This document shows positions 15,001-19,626 of a DNA stretch of 37,498 bases, piece by piece. Origin of the DNA: Planctomycetota bacterium (GTDB lineage Bacteria; Planctomycetota; Planctomycetia; Pirellulales; Pirellulaceae); contig JAGWWZ010000029.1 of NCBI GenBank assembly GCA_018970165.1, positions 1-37,498 of the forward strand, in the 5' to 3' direction. The position numbers and the translations under genes were made by a program. The notes beneath the pieces were generated by a model that made no database searches, was not told the DNA's origin, and was given only the letters and a program-made list of their open reading frames with translations. The first letter of the stretch is position 1, and each line of letters begins with the position of its first letter.

Positions 15001-15875
15001 ATACAGCCCCGGTCGCAAACCCTGATTCGAGGCTGGTCGAGAAAAACGTCGCCACCCTGATCGATGTCCTGAGCAACGATGTCGACCCAGATGGCACGCT
15101 CAACCCAGCCACGCTCCAAATCGTGGCGACACCACTCCAGGGAACAACCACTGTAGTTAATGGGCAGATCCAGTTCACACCGCTTTCAGGCTTCGAGGGT
15201 ATCACCACCTTCCAGTACATCGTTTCCGATAACGATGGGCTAGCAAGCAACACTGCAACTGTGACGGTTCAGGTAGTGGCCTCCCTCTATCAGAACCCGT
15301 CCCGGAGGACGGACGTCAACAACGATGGATTCGTGTCTCCACTCGATGCGCTCATCCTCATCAACCTCATCAATAGCAACGGCGGCACACCGGTTCCTGT
15401 GGGATCCTTGCCCAAGCCTGATATCAGTCGCCCAGGGCCACCAGACTTTGTGGACGTCAACGCGAACGGCACCGTCGATCCGCTCGACGTACTCGAAGTC
15501 ATCAACTTCATCAACTCCGGAGGAGCCAATGGTGAAGGGGAAGGCGAAGGAAAGGGTGACGCTTCGGCATCGATTGCTCCTACAGGACTGGCCTGGAGCT
15601 TCCTTACGGGCACCACAAGTGTAGATACCCATGCTGCATCCTTGTCCAACGATGCGGGCAATATGATGGCGGGCAGTAGGGTATCGACGCTTGCAAACGC
15701 CGCTCAACCGCTGACGAACGCTAGTTGGTCCTCAGCTCAGATGTCGCTCGCGGACTACTTAGCGAGCCTGACCGATGAAGAGGAGGAGTCAATTGACGGC
15801 GCGCTCGATTTAGATCTTCGGACCGGCGACCGCGACGCAATCGACGACGCATTCGCGGATCTCTTCGGAGAGTGA
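3..15875 (+). CDS. Giant multidomain surface/secreted protein with dockerin-like C-terminus (5' end cut by window)
   Basis: The frame is open from the first base with no stop, so the true start lies outside the window; the first in-window ATG is at 57, and residues are numbered from it (5,272 aa). Order seen: parallel beta-helix-like region (about 120-485) with two similar blocks (P-[IV]-[IV]-x-T-S, then D-D, then G-A-G); two PPC-type domains (about 520-690 and 755-890); a possible propeller-like stretch (about 980-1340); a jelly-roll-like stretch (about 1350-1570); repeated beta modules (about 1580-3020) interrupted by a second beta-helix (about 2050-2260); a GEVED-type domain (about 3055-3138, ends G-E-V-E-D-H); then about 14 cadherin/Ig-like modules marked by N-D-x-P (about 3150-5070); a dockerin-like pair of Ca loops; a Gly/Glu linker; an acidic tail. 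Cell-surface adhesion or matrix binding is inferred from family knowledge. No catalytic domain was recognised. Confidence 0.93.
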   Translation, partial: AGTPGGPLNEIAGPNTTLMIVERVPGAGFSAPAATPLDLEYLVTYVDRFGQESLPSVSTPIRILAGQTNSVRLRNIPAATIDYVSRKVYRRSSPTASFELVVVLNRDDTSFTDNNVKLPGALQTGGLTVLNRARQDGSLVIDPGMVAKFRGTRLEVGIGATLIAEGTEDKPIIFTSRLDDRYGAGGTFDTNNDGATSGSAGEWSGIFARHMSTLSIDFARITFGGGDSRIPGGFATFSPIEVYQADARIANSLIERNASGRNNPGSTNRDARGNNDDSAIFVLSSQPVIINNIIRNNYDVNPLAPTTPDGKTAAISVDLSSLSARNVRDSGRATGFNNRETNLGIGNYGPLVFNNRLGTNGLNGMRVRGGTLMSESIWDDTDIVHILQSEVIVPDFHTFGGLRLVSKVDSSLVVKAGNNAGITAAGRPLDIKDRIGGTVQILGSPGFPVVITSLKDDSIGAGFDDQGGSLKDTDGNRGAAAPGDWRSIRFTPFSNDRNVDMNYEKESDQIAGSGDNDVPSKAQDIGKLAGDLKLGDENLRLGITLTGTIGTPSDMDVYRFSGVAGSTVWFDIDQSSGSLDSMVELIDATGRIMALSDDSFSESLANQSVENPNYPSAAAPAPVRAYPMDQLATASKNLQAPGANVDFQGTNPRDPGMRVILPGVAGTTSNYFVRVRSSNKVPGVVTNPFVTSGGQTIGAYKLHLRLQEKQEIAGSTVRFADLRFTTNGVEIYGNPLHSPLLGEFAELSTDTSNSIESALDIGNVMINDRAGVSISGTLAPGSGSTPADNIDWFNFQVGRDDDSIQTFPATTSNNPIRIDAHQSLIFDLDYADGLGRANTQLWIFRVDPTSGNRTLVLWADDSSIQDDQPAILKGTDQNDLTRGSMGKRDAYIGPVELPPGRYTVAVTNKSVSSVGLRQFTTADISGTIPAIGLRLEPLDSVRRIAEDRFDFQPPSPLLTALSTNAEPVQVAFGEAINSTAVPNAGNVGLPNAVPFNLSDVTLFASTGRNVHFLNALTGTREAIWSTDGSNAVNFGPNGNPLNDLAVAPNGQGVGFQTATGVLTDANAGTFVGIDIGNTAPGNATSGLNTFISRLITPVANPPTFETIQVPNVGGNVGVGMIFDGLTFSPLFDNGQANNPSFWGVARRSNSATVTQFQQPVLDQNAAPVGLLPLNTNPGITKNIFYRLNSINDGNVGQARSPAGLSRTAGQQGLGAGTNTVETGYFVRTPGTVAGGAVGGYTPATGVVTGLATLSGDPTRFYAVTDAGELMRMTITSAGQGQVWSDQYVQIRDPETNALIQFSSLTAGPRNLEDGRFADLLFGIGSNGRIYAFNAAGQLQPIFPRGARFVQGPAGMNGIDFSALDVNLWHATLQDSGSPGHGRLTNVTNSRPDGNGTRSLKFGFSNPTANPPSDQQIGNWNGIYNVASFYDNTSLPGGAMGAIESDLIDLQSYSADDQPMLYFNYRVDSEGTNSPLGDNIDMLDSLRVYGVGEDGVSVLLATNNSARTSGSYDGSTPQTDEFDVTEPGPFGPIPVNNNQDAFGRSYLSQELFDGRGWRQARVNLGALAGKRDVRLRFEFATGGDFRTGDANRGGQELIAVPGERLRDGQTFSLTAAASGNLAELTQTFEFDLGLVLNLPSARSLADGDGIQIDGTTFTFRTAAVLPTDILLTPGATSAEIATAVRNVLVANGLTVSASTLTPNVLNVSGLNPAGTYQVTGSADPAIIAGVPGVTPGNIAVNVTNAMTAVEVRDAIRTSLALTFNDPTPAGNSTNIAVYPVRGHAIVLHRITIGDRGPLQATLSRVGDQFGPRDGGPNINLFRASAKARNNTSTLVRLDDFIIGFAERGEMVIGSGSSGASLGSIQFEPTFEYENIGGPNGAGAQEIETGTYQLEIRTAPDYGKTEGQRLALETIPMVGPKGRTYDTNDRLVKAIAFDTEGLSGGIADGYFFTLSNGVNEVTFEFNVFTSTSDPAFRATIPGRFRIPLSPNATDGEIALGIRNAINDDAVRALLGVTAQINGDMFGTALFDDALGKIIQINGDVASNLFGDLNFTMLQDLGAGPVPTNTEIRVIEYGLETQWGEDVGDANIIREQGQIIISGAAILNAREYGINLRTTPRILSNLFINMDQIPPVGQNLPKPISTESINRAYPGSVRNMITLNTSRIASGPVLVNNILAKNGFGGINVSGDTLGPTQFVPEAPVTVARIVNNTIFGSGSSGNQSGIEVGANTSPTIISNIIANFARGINLANDAALRNSVVIGANLYQSNTQNAVGLVANNPESFPIFLNPSDPLFTDPSKDRYYLQALSRAIDSSIASLEDRNLLDQVRAGVGLPTSPTIAPEFDAYGLLRSDDPTVSTPGGLGSNVFADRGAIDRVDLKGPLAVLQRPSDNDSAGLDLDGFNTFIRLQSGQFDYFEILIDERQGTGPDPDTIDTVNKDNVILTQNGRMLLPGVDYVFGYSFNSRTIRLTPLAGFWRQDSVYELTLINKPTLRIVAPSDAASRSDGDTFNVTLNDNTTRVLELDSGFVLRVPGRTVGSTVVADVTDGQRFTYTPAGGSPVTFEFNLASDGRTLFGNQVITFLATDTPDQLAAKIAAVVNPFVRQQGWPVQAIPGGRVAVGGNLGDNINVAASSLVLSGRPGVTTAGATAVKFLPIAEFDAIAMANALTQALNRVGSGVKAYSLANGLVFIEGARAFSGMTGAPVLAAIQDLAGNRLQANRPNSLTQFTILMPEVNVDYGDAVERLNTGAISNTRQASNGVRHALYPDDARLLAMGAYADGDSDGQPSAAADADDFDSLIDFGTLSSSLAISNKGPARVVASAFDGSVGKSITISRLRERTPGVTVEVESVTYEFIDGDAIPPAVPTIPNALAVNVSVTDTPASVASKLQAVILASIIDGKISGIHAEVTGDSISLGGTSNHRFDLSNSGGFVTRSLNGTSEILVQSVATLLAGQTMFLTDGFGNTVGFQVINSAAPTPLLVGNVAVLADLTNPGVTTTPASFATALAAAINQAVRDLKLKVPTATVSNNAVTIPLDDEDGVQFVGFFNAIYNAGTAAVGTRPATPAVPVSAVVTATNPGFVDAWIDWNQDNDFEDAGERIISSEPVVAGINTFFVTTPASARLGFTTARFRISSTGGLFTNGLTIGGEVEDHLIEVLTERPALPNAGAPPIAVNDPNYEVKENGRLTSKLNVLAANGILANDFDLHDPTGIRVFDEDRTSTTDTDIQPLVAPRFGDLKLNPDGSFEYTPLPHFNGVDSFVYRVTDSRMVSANTATVTLTVRKVNDDPKAFDDVRTIDEDAGVMTTVGGVRGVREVFWTWADLTDNDFEGITTIAQTGQLVGDEIFGYDTTDARKGILLKGANDRGLGSERDQNLNIVNVRLLTPQRLNPAETGGLENVTIVNASDPDRSKRMIRYAPGRNYNNLIAGAVLIEVTIEDEELNLNGADPADNTPRRSVSTLTININPINDRPKVTLDPASTRLVNRVTAEADNDPFEIVDVSADLRLFEDPGPQSIPVTVTAGPVTSATAGGANDENGLVAGLPGQIVSFNQPPIVRVQARDPSLFSVQPTITAATGSDVSRNLTFTLAPDVNSLVSGPILIDIFGIDDGPQGAGPINGTHLRESILQTLRLLVAPVNDVPFAGNDVRRIDEDTSITISATTLLSNDYPGHNPSLTDPRIDNEERDNPPTPPEDRDEAQQIRIVSVQLITAAGVARTSKPGESLTSVGTVATGLSEIRYVAGINYNDLIDGPVLVLVTIEDTGVTGRNPGDFAAPNLDLDPKRATSTLTININAMNDRPIVTLDPAGTRTDLVDRSLVGARLRLNEDPGPQTIPVTVTAGPVGIVGVPVGETGGADDENGRVPANVPGQNISFNTTVPPITRVRAIDPSLFSVQPTISAATGSSVARMLTFTLAPDVNSLVSGPILIEIYGTDDGQPAGDGALGGRHENESVRQTLTLDIAPVNDVPFAGNDEARIDEDTSITISATTLLSNDYPGHNPGVVPPRINNEERIPPETGDEDQRIRIVSVQLITSTGVVRVAKPGELLSSVGTAATGLSEIRYTPSTNYNNLIDGPVLVLVTIEDTGVTGDTDPSAGNLVPTPDPKRATSTLTININAMNDRPVVTLDPSMTMPNLVNRTFDGQGNLIRAQLDVLEDPGPQTIPVTVTAGPVGIVGAAVGVSGGADDERGRVPANVAGQNVSFNTTGNLRVRALNPSLFRVQPTITPATGASEIRTLSFELAPDVNRLFIADPIRIVIFGTDDGQPAGDGALGGRHENESVPLTLTLNVAPVNDAPEFTVPTSDINGNIIVESNEDEGVVTRLRFATDIRPGTTTSLVDEGVQSLVFDVLAFEPSVFAIQPTIDVDGTLSFQTAQDLNTKANSIGSKDRRVLVTLRDNGVSGPSPNTNVSIARTFTMVIKPTNDPPVPRSNYQVNPAPSEDTRITVQATDILAGAIPGPPDEVSDGQTLRVTNVNQVSSQGGTVLPDYGTDPDGVRRLRKFDYIPPLNFVGVDTITYILSDVFPADPSLRYPPGQLSVTGTITLTVQGINDPPEFTSGGNVSVVEDSPQYSAPWATNIAVGPPSATDEISGPNSQVIDRFEVAITNGRQDLFAVQPAISPDGVLTFTLAKDANGIATVSAVAVDNGPGNAPNVNRSRPVTFTINVTAVNDEPDFVVNKLVVQRTEDSGAVTEPSVLTRIVPAIGNNATPQTALDELTTQTVSITTRLKTGSSSLFAVQPSVNASGTLTFTTAPNQVGTAVFEVFATDSGSNLLPNRNTSAVKEFTIVISADNDAPTAIDDPYSTSERMVLTRNAAQGLLQNDIDPEGDPLAIASSATVSEFGAQVRVNVDGSFTYNPTDPAISPRIKALVDGQTLTDTFTYTARDTLPNGAPKPDSKESNVATVTVTVSGFNDAPVAVNDPFGVPFNTTRLLNVLANDFDVDTPINVASIEIGVLPVNGTATPTAEGRIRYTPRTDFRGLDTFTYRVRDSLGKVSNEATVTVRVNTAPVANPDSRLVEKNVATLIDVLSNDVDPDGTLNPATLQIVATPLQGTTTVVNGQIQFTPLSGFEGITTFQYIVSDNDGLASNTATVTVQVVASLYQNPSRRTDVNNDGFVSPLDALILINLINSNGGTPVPVGSLPKPDISRPGPPDFVDVNANGTVDPLDVLEVINFINSGGANGEGEGEGKGDASASIAPTGLAWSFLTGTTSVDTHAASLSNDAGNMMAGSRVSTLANAAQPLTNASWSSAQMSLADYLASLTDEEEESIDGALDLDLRTGDRDAIDDAFADLFGE
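4800..9110 (+). repeat. Dispersed protein-level repeat inside the giant gene (about five copies)
   Basis: A module of about 80-90 residues recurs near 4800-5080, 5820-6060, 7620-7870, 8460-8740 and 8840-9110. Each copy has a D-G-x-x-[FI] strand, usually an F-E-F-[ND] strand, a short hydrophobic strand, then a Thr-led amphipathic helix ending in A-[IV]-x-x-A-[IV] or similar (for example I-A-T-A-V-R-N-V and I-A-L-G-I-R-N-A-I-N). A shorter partial copy lies near 5194-5290. The copies are diverged at DNA level, so this is old duplication. I do not recognise a named family. Confidence 0.5.
9846..12860 (+). repeat. Three tandem two-module units (352, 326 and 327 codons) in the giant gene
   Basis: Units run 9846-10901, 10902-11879 and 11880-12860, each starting at a V-N-D motif. 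Each holds a first module (D-E-D, then L-I-x-G-x-V-L, then T-S-T-L-T-I-N-I-N or similar) and a second module (N-D-R-P-x-V-T-L-D-P, then E-D-P-G-P-Q-x-I-P-V-T-V-T-A-G-P). Units 2 and 3 share blocks that are identical at DNA level, including third codon positions: about 61 nt at 10937 and 11915, and 59 nt at 11331 and 12297. Unit 1 is more diverged in its first half. Confidence 0.9.
15283..15530 (+). other. Dockerin type I-like domain of the giant protein
   Basis: Two EF-hand-like calcium loops are visible: DVNNDGFVSPLD at 15312-15347 and DVNANGTVDPLD at 15453-15488. Each is followed by a helix of the L-x-x-I-N-x-I-N-S type. This is the normal two-loop dockerin layout. A Gly/Glu-rich linker and about 100 further residues follow, so the domain is not the extreme C-terminus. 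In organisms without cellulosomes such domains are common on large surface proteins; the cohesin partner, if any, is not in this window. Confidence 0.85.
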
Positions 15876-15906
15876 GTTTCGTCGCTAGCTAATGAGATCG
15901 GGCATC

Positions 15907-15935
15907 GATGGCGAACGGAGAATCCGTTCGCCATC
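15907..15935 (+). terminator. Strong hairpin after the giant gene, likely terminator
   Basis: A perfect 13-bp stem (gatggcgaacgga paired with tccgttcgccatc) closes on a 3-nt gaa loop, 32 bases after the stop codon. The sequence after it (tgtctttgtc) is only mildly T-rich, so it may act as a weak intrinsic terminator or as a 3' mRNA stabilising hairpin. No gene follows for about 500 bases. Confidence 0.7.
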
Positions 15936-16174
15936 TGTCTTTGTCGCCTACAAAATAGGCAAAAAGGCAACGCGGTACACAATCTGCTTGTACGAAACTC
16001 ATTGAATTATTCAATGTAATTTGTTCTTGCCTACCCGCTGGCTTTAAGGAACGGAAGCGGGCTCTGCGATTTGTGGTTTGGGTGATCTTTTTGACTCGCA
16101 GTCTCTGTCGGAAGGAGTTGCCCGAAAACCACTCTCGTGCCTAGGGACGAATTTCTTCCGCTGACGACATGCAA

Positions 16175-16190
16175 GTTAGTCGAGACTAAC
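16175..16190. promoter_or_regulatory. Dyad GTTAGTC-GA-GACTAAC, possible operator
   Basis: Two perfect 7-bp arms are separated by 2 bp, which is the geometry of a dimeric regulator site. It lies 255 bases before the start of the small membrane protein gene. No regulator is known; a chance inverted repeat is possible. Confidence 0.3.
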
Positions 16191-16394
16191 ATCGAGGCAA
16201 AATTATTCTCAATCCACAACTCGTCTGGGATTGCTCATGCTCGGAATTATGCGTGTCTGGAATCCTCAATTCCCGTGATTGCAAATCGAGCTACCTTGCA
16301 CCAAGACTAGTGGATCTTCTCTTCCCCCTAGCACTTTCGCTTGACGCTGTGAAATATCGCGGCATGGCTTTTGCGTAACGCAGTGGCGAACCAG

Positions 16395-16416
16395 GTCCTA
16401 GCATTCAAGCTAGGAC
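16395..16416 (+). promoter_or_regulatory. Leader hairpin upstream of the small membrane protein gene
   Basis: gtcctagc and gctaggac form a perfect 8-bp stem around a 6-nt loop (attcaa), with a further G-T pair possible at its base. It ends 28 bases before the ATG and just ahead of the Shine-Dalgarno sequence (aggag near 16430). It could be a 5' UTR structure or a DNA operator. Confidence 0.4.
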
Positions 16417-16444
16417 TCCCAATGCCTACAGGAGAACGCAAAGT

Positions 16445-16789
16445 ATGAAATCCAAAGTGCGTGTCGTTGCGTGCCATTGTGCAATTGTCGGATTGGTGTC
16501 GATTTACGATATGATATTGACGGTGCTGTATGCTCCCCATCTCAAATCCTTGGAGCAAAATCCGGTTGGACGCTGGCTGATGCAACTCGATCAAATCAGC
16601 AACAACGAGTTGCCTGATCTGACTCTGTTCTTGTCTGTGAAGTCACTTCTTACCATTGTTGTGATCACGGTACTTGCGTTCTTGTATTTCAAGTATCGTC
16701 GCATCGGACAACCGGTTGCGCTCGGGGTCACGTCGTTCCAGATCCTGCTGGCGATGTATTTGACATTCTCGACGGACACACCTCCGTAA
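16445..16789 (+). CDS. Small three-helix membrane protein of unknown function (114 aa)
   Basis: The ATG is preceded by a good aggag Shine-Dalgarno about 10 bases upstream, which is rare in this window and supports the start. Three hydrophobic segments are visible at about residues 8-30, 58-80 and 88-106, with a polar, Asn/Gln-containing loop between the first two. The first helix carries Asp, Cys and His residues that are unusual in a membrane segment. I do not recognise the family. It stands alone between the giant gene and a convergent glycosyltransferase, so context gives no function. Confidence 0.75.
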   Translation: MKSKVRVVACHCAIVGLVSIYDMILTVLYAPHLKSLEQNPVGRWLMQLDQISNNELPDLTLFLSVKSLLTIVVITVLAFLYFKYRRIGQPVALGVTSFQILLAMYLTFSTDTPP

Positions 16790-16805
16790 GGGGGTCTTAA
16801 GGAAA

Positions 16806-17921
16806 TCAACGACGGTCGTCTTCTCGCAAGATTCTTTTATAAGTATGCGACACGCGCTGGGCCATCCGAACATCCGAGAATGATTCTTGGTGTCGGTTCC
16901 ATGCCTGCTGGCTCATGCGGCACCATGCATGCCTGTCTGATATCAGCCGCTCGATCGTTCGTGCAAGGCTCTGGGGGTTCGAGGGCTCTGCTAGGTAGCC
17001 TTCGCGTCCGTCGCGAATGACCTCAGGGGTTCCCTCCACTCGCGTTGCAACCACCGGCACACCAACAGCAAGGGCTTCCAGTACTACCATCGGCATTCCC
17101 TCGCCAAACAGACTCGGCAGGACCACGGCGTCCAACTCACGGACCGCACTGTTGACGTCGCGTGTGAACCCCTTCCATCGAACTGCAGATTCAATTCTTA
17201 GTTCCTTGGTTTGCGCGAGGACCTGAGACTCGTACTCCGGCGTTTCAAAGCTGCCGATCACGTTTAACCTTACCTCGGGATTCGATCGCAACACTTCTCG
17301 AAAGGCTTGCAACAAAACTTCGATCCCCTTGCGAGGACGTATCAATGCGACCATGCCCAACGTCCAACTCGATTGCTCAATCCGATCGATGGCAAAGATC
17401 GGCTCTTGCTCCGCAACCCCATTCGCGATTGCAACCACTCGTGTTCGCGGCCAACCCCGGCGAAGCATCTCGCGACGAAGCGACTTGGAAACCGTGATGA
17501 TCCCGCTCGCACTGCGAAGCGACAGCCGTTCTACCCAGTCGTTGATCCAATTCTGTAGCCGATGCGTCGAATCGCGAACCGTGGGCGAATGAACATGATA
17601 CACCCAGGGTATACCCATCTTGCGAGAGACCAGACTGGCGATCATCGCGGAACGAGGCGTATGGGCATGCAGTAGGTCAATGCGAGTGTCAAGACTTCTC
17701 CTGGCTAGCCGTGATACAACTCCGAAATCTCGACGATTCCGCATCGTTTCGACCCAAACCCTGTCTTGGGGGAGCCCACAGCACTCCAAAAACTTCCCTC
17801 GCTTCAGACATGCAAAATAGGGATCAAACCCGAATGCCGCCAATCTCTTGCCGAGCAACTGCTGGACTCGCTCCGCGCCAGAAAACAACTCTCCGTTGAT
17901 CACATGCAGCACTCGCGACAT
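16806..17921 (-). CDS. Glycosyltransferase family 4 (GT-B fold)
   Basis: It probably transfers a sugar from a nucleotide donor to a cell-envelope or exopolysaccharide acceptor in the cytoplasm. The N-terminal half has the acceptor-side start V-L-H-V-I-N-G with S-G-A-E-R-V, the H-A-H-T-P-R segment and I-I-T-V-S-K-S. The C-terminal half has R-P-R-K-G-I-E-V-L and the donor-site E-x7-E motif within F-G-E-G-M-P-M-V-V-L-E, followed by G-V-P-V-V-A-T. The frame extends upstream to an ATG at 18014, but the extra 31 residues look unconserved and charged, so I place the start at 17921, where the family normally begins. Neither start has a clear Shine-Dalgarno. No other sugar gene is adjacent, so the substrate is unknown. 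It converges with the small membrane protein, 16 bases apart. Confidence 0.9.
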   Translation of the reverse strand: MSRVLHVINGELFSGAERVQQLLGKRLAAFGFDPYFACLKRGKFLECCGLPQDRVWVETMRNRRDFGVVSRLARRSLDTRIDLLHAHTPRSAMIASLVSRKMGIPWVYHVHSPTVRDSTHRLQNWINDWVERLSLRSASGIITVSKSLRREMLRRGWPRTRVVAIANGVAEQEPIFAIDRIEQSSWTLGMVALIRPRKGIEVLLQAFREVLRSNPEVRLNVIGSFETPEYESQVLAQTKELRIESAVRWKGFTRDVNSAVRELDAVVLPSLFGEGMPMVVLEALAVGVPVVATRVEGTPEVIRDGREGYLAEPSNPQSLARTIERLISDRHAWCRMSQQAWNRHQESFSDVRMAQRVSHTYKRILREDDRR

Positions 17922-18283
17922 CGCAGTGCTATCGGGCACGCGAATCGATTCGCGATCGCCGCGAGCATCCCCGCTCGCGAAAGCGGATGGAAAAGTACCA
18001 GCAAACTCAATCATTTCTTACAAATTCCCGTAGGTTGAATGCAAGCATTTATGGTCATTAAGTTTAGGTCGTACACGCGGGACGATTACGAAAACCGAGC
18101 GTTAGGAATGTGGAATTGCTAGGCATGGAATGGTGACGAAATCGCTTCAATCGGGACAATCGGAAAAAGCGATCTAGGTGGGATGGGAAAGAATTGGTAT
18201 GGTGACTTTTGGCGGGGGTCATGGATCGATTCTCGCAACGATTCCCAGTCTCCATTGCCCAGTCTCATGGACGAGTTTCCCTC
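17922..18283. other. Divergent intergenic region, glycosyltransferase (-) / TIGR03009-type gene (+)
   Basis: Both flanking genes read outward, so promoters for each should lie here. The part nearest the glycosyltransferase could be coding if its upstream ATG at 18014 is used, and the right end could be coding if the TTG at 18209 or ATG at 18221 is used. I found no clear -35/-10 pair and no strong dyad. Confidence 0.4.
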
Positions 18284-19618
18284 ATGCATCGATCACGTAT
18301 TTCTCGGTGTGGTATTTCTCGGTGTGGTTTCGCTTTCGCCCTTGCGACCCTGTTTGGCATAGGCATCTCTTCCGTTTCTAGTGCGCAAAATACTGGCGGA
18401 AATTCAGGGGGCGGCAACTCCGGAGTTCAGCCACGTGCGCCGGGGTATGGAACGGGACAAAACCGACCCAACCCACAAGGACAACCGGGTCCCGCCAACC
18501 CCAACGGACTTCAGGGAGGCCGCCCGGTTGCCCCGACTCAGCAGCAGAATCCCCAACAGAATCCACAACTCAATCCGCAACTCAATCCAAATGCGCAAAA
18601 TCGGATTGAACAAGCGGTTCGCGACGGACAGCAATGGCAGATGCAGGGCCCGAACAACGGCGGACAAGTCGTCACAGAGCGGCCGTTTCCGGAGTTGGCT
18701 CCGCAAGAGCAACAGTACATCGATCAACTACTGAAAGTTTGGGAAGAGAAGACGGCTGGTATCGATCGCTTCAGCGCAGACTTCCTTCGATGGGAGTATG
18801 ACTCTCATGCTCCTGGCGTTGCGGAGTTGGCTAAGAAGCTAGGTCGCTCCGACATTCATGTCGCAGCGGGCAAAGGAGTGATTCGTTACCAGAAGCCGGA
18901 TAAGGGTCTGTTTCGGACCGACAAGTATTTCAAATCGACTGGAAACGCAGGTCCGAACGGCGATGTAGAACTGATGGAGGATAAACAGAACTTCGGTGAG
19001 TATGTCATTTGCGACGGCAAGAACGTATGGGACTATGATCGCAAAGAGAAGATTTGCACGCGTTTGGAGTTACCTCCGGAAATGCAGGGACTGGGCATTA
19101 TGAACTCACCCTTGCCATTCTTGTTCGGCGTAAAAGCAGATGAGATTAAAGCGCGTTATTGGGTCCGCGCGATTTCTCCTGGCAATCAACCCAACGGTCA
19201 ACCCTACACCGATCGCTACGCGGTGGAGGCCTATCCGAAGTATCCTGTGGATGCGGTGAACTATCATCATGTTCAAATCATCTTGGATCGCGAACAGTTT
19301 CTGCCGTTTGCAATGATCCTCTACATGCCGGAGTGGACAGATAAGAGTATCCAGGAGAACGGTGTTGTGATCGAACCTCGCGATAAACGAATGTTCTATC
19401 AATTCGACAACCGTCGAGCGAATGCAAACATCTTTCAGTTGCTGAGCGAGAAACTCTTCCTGCAGGAATTCATTCCTACCGAGCCGCCTGCGGATTGGAA
19501 GAAGAACGATATTCCGTATGTTCCTGTAGGGAATCCGGTTTCGGCTCCCAATGCAGGCGGGCAGCGGATGGCGAATCCGGGTTTACCCGCAGGTTCATCT
19601 GTACCTCGGGCGCGGTAA
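18284..19618 (+). CDS. Secreted TIGR03009-type planctomycete protein
   Basis: A Sec signal peptide follows the ATG at 18284: basic N-region (MHRSRISRCG), a hydrophobic core (FAFALATLFGIGI) and a probable cleavage after S-S-A. The same frame has earlier starts at 18209 (TTG) and 18221 (ATG), which would give an unusually long N-region. Residues about 36-115 are a disordered Gly/Asn/Gln/Pro-rich stretch. From about residue 139 to the end the protein matches my memory of the planctomycete TIGR03009 domain: Q-Y-I-D-Q-L-L-x-V-W-E, F-x-R-W-E-Y-D, V-I-C-D-G-K-N-V-W-D-Y-D, and L-P-F-L-F-G-x-K-A-D. The fold may be LolA-like, and the role is unknown. The lipoprotein gene starts 8 bases after its stop, suggesting one operon. 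Confidence 0.85.
   Translation: MHRSRISRCGISRCGFAFALATLFGIGISSVSSAQNTGGNSGGGNSGVQPRAPGYGTGQNRPNPQGQPGPANPNGLQGGRPVAPTQQQNPQQNPQLNPQLNPNAQNRIEQAVRDGQQWQMQGPNNGGQVVTERPFPELAPQEQQYIDQLLKVWEEKTAGIDRFSADFLRWEYDSHAPGVAELAKKLGRSDIHVAAGKGVIRYQKPDKGLFRTDKYFKSTGNAGPNGDVELMEDKQNFGEYVICDGKNVWDYDRKEKICTRLELPPEMQGLGIMNSPLPFLFGVKADEIKARYWVRAISPGNQPNGQPYTDRYAVEAYPKYPVDAVNYHHVQIILDREQFLPFAMILYMPEWTDKSIQENGVVIEPRDKRMFYQFDNRRANANIFQLLSEKLFLQEFIPTEPPADWKKNDIPYVPVGNPVSAPNAGGQRMANPGLPAGSSVPRAR
18298..18327 (+). repeat. Perfect 15-bp tandem duplication in the signal peptide coding region
   Basis: tatttctcggtgtgg occurs twice back to back (18298-18312 and 18313-18327). It is in frame and duplicates five codons around S-R-C-G in the basic N-region of the predicted signal peptide. 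Confidence 0.9.
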
Positions 19619-19626
19619 GATCGTTC

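Larger units (their letters stand above)
15936..16444. other. Gene-free stretch with two dyad elements
   Basis: I see no credible coding frame in these 509 bases. The stretch is relatively AT-rich compared with its neighbours. It carries a dyad at 16175-16190 and a hairpin at 16395-16416, which are listed separately, and presumably the promoter of the small membrane protein gene. No convincing -35/-10 pair could be assigned by eye. Confidence 0.6.

Noticed and set aside
19495-19626. Upstream extension of the lipoprotein frame
   Set aside because: It overlaps the end of the TIGR03009-type gene and would bury the lipoprotein signal peptide.
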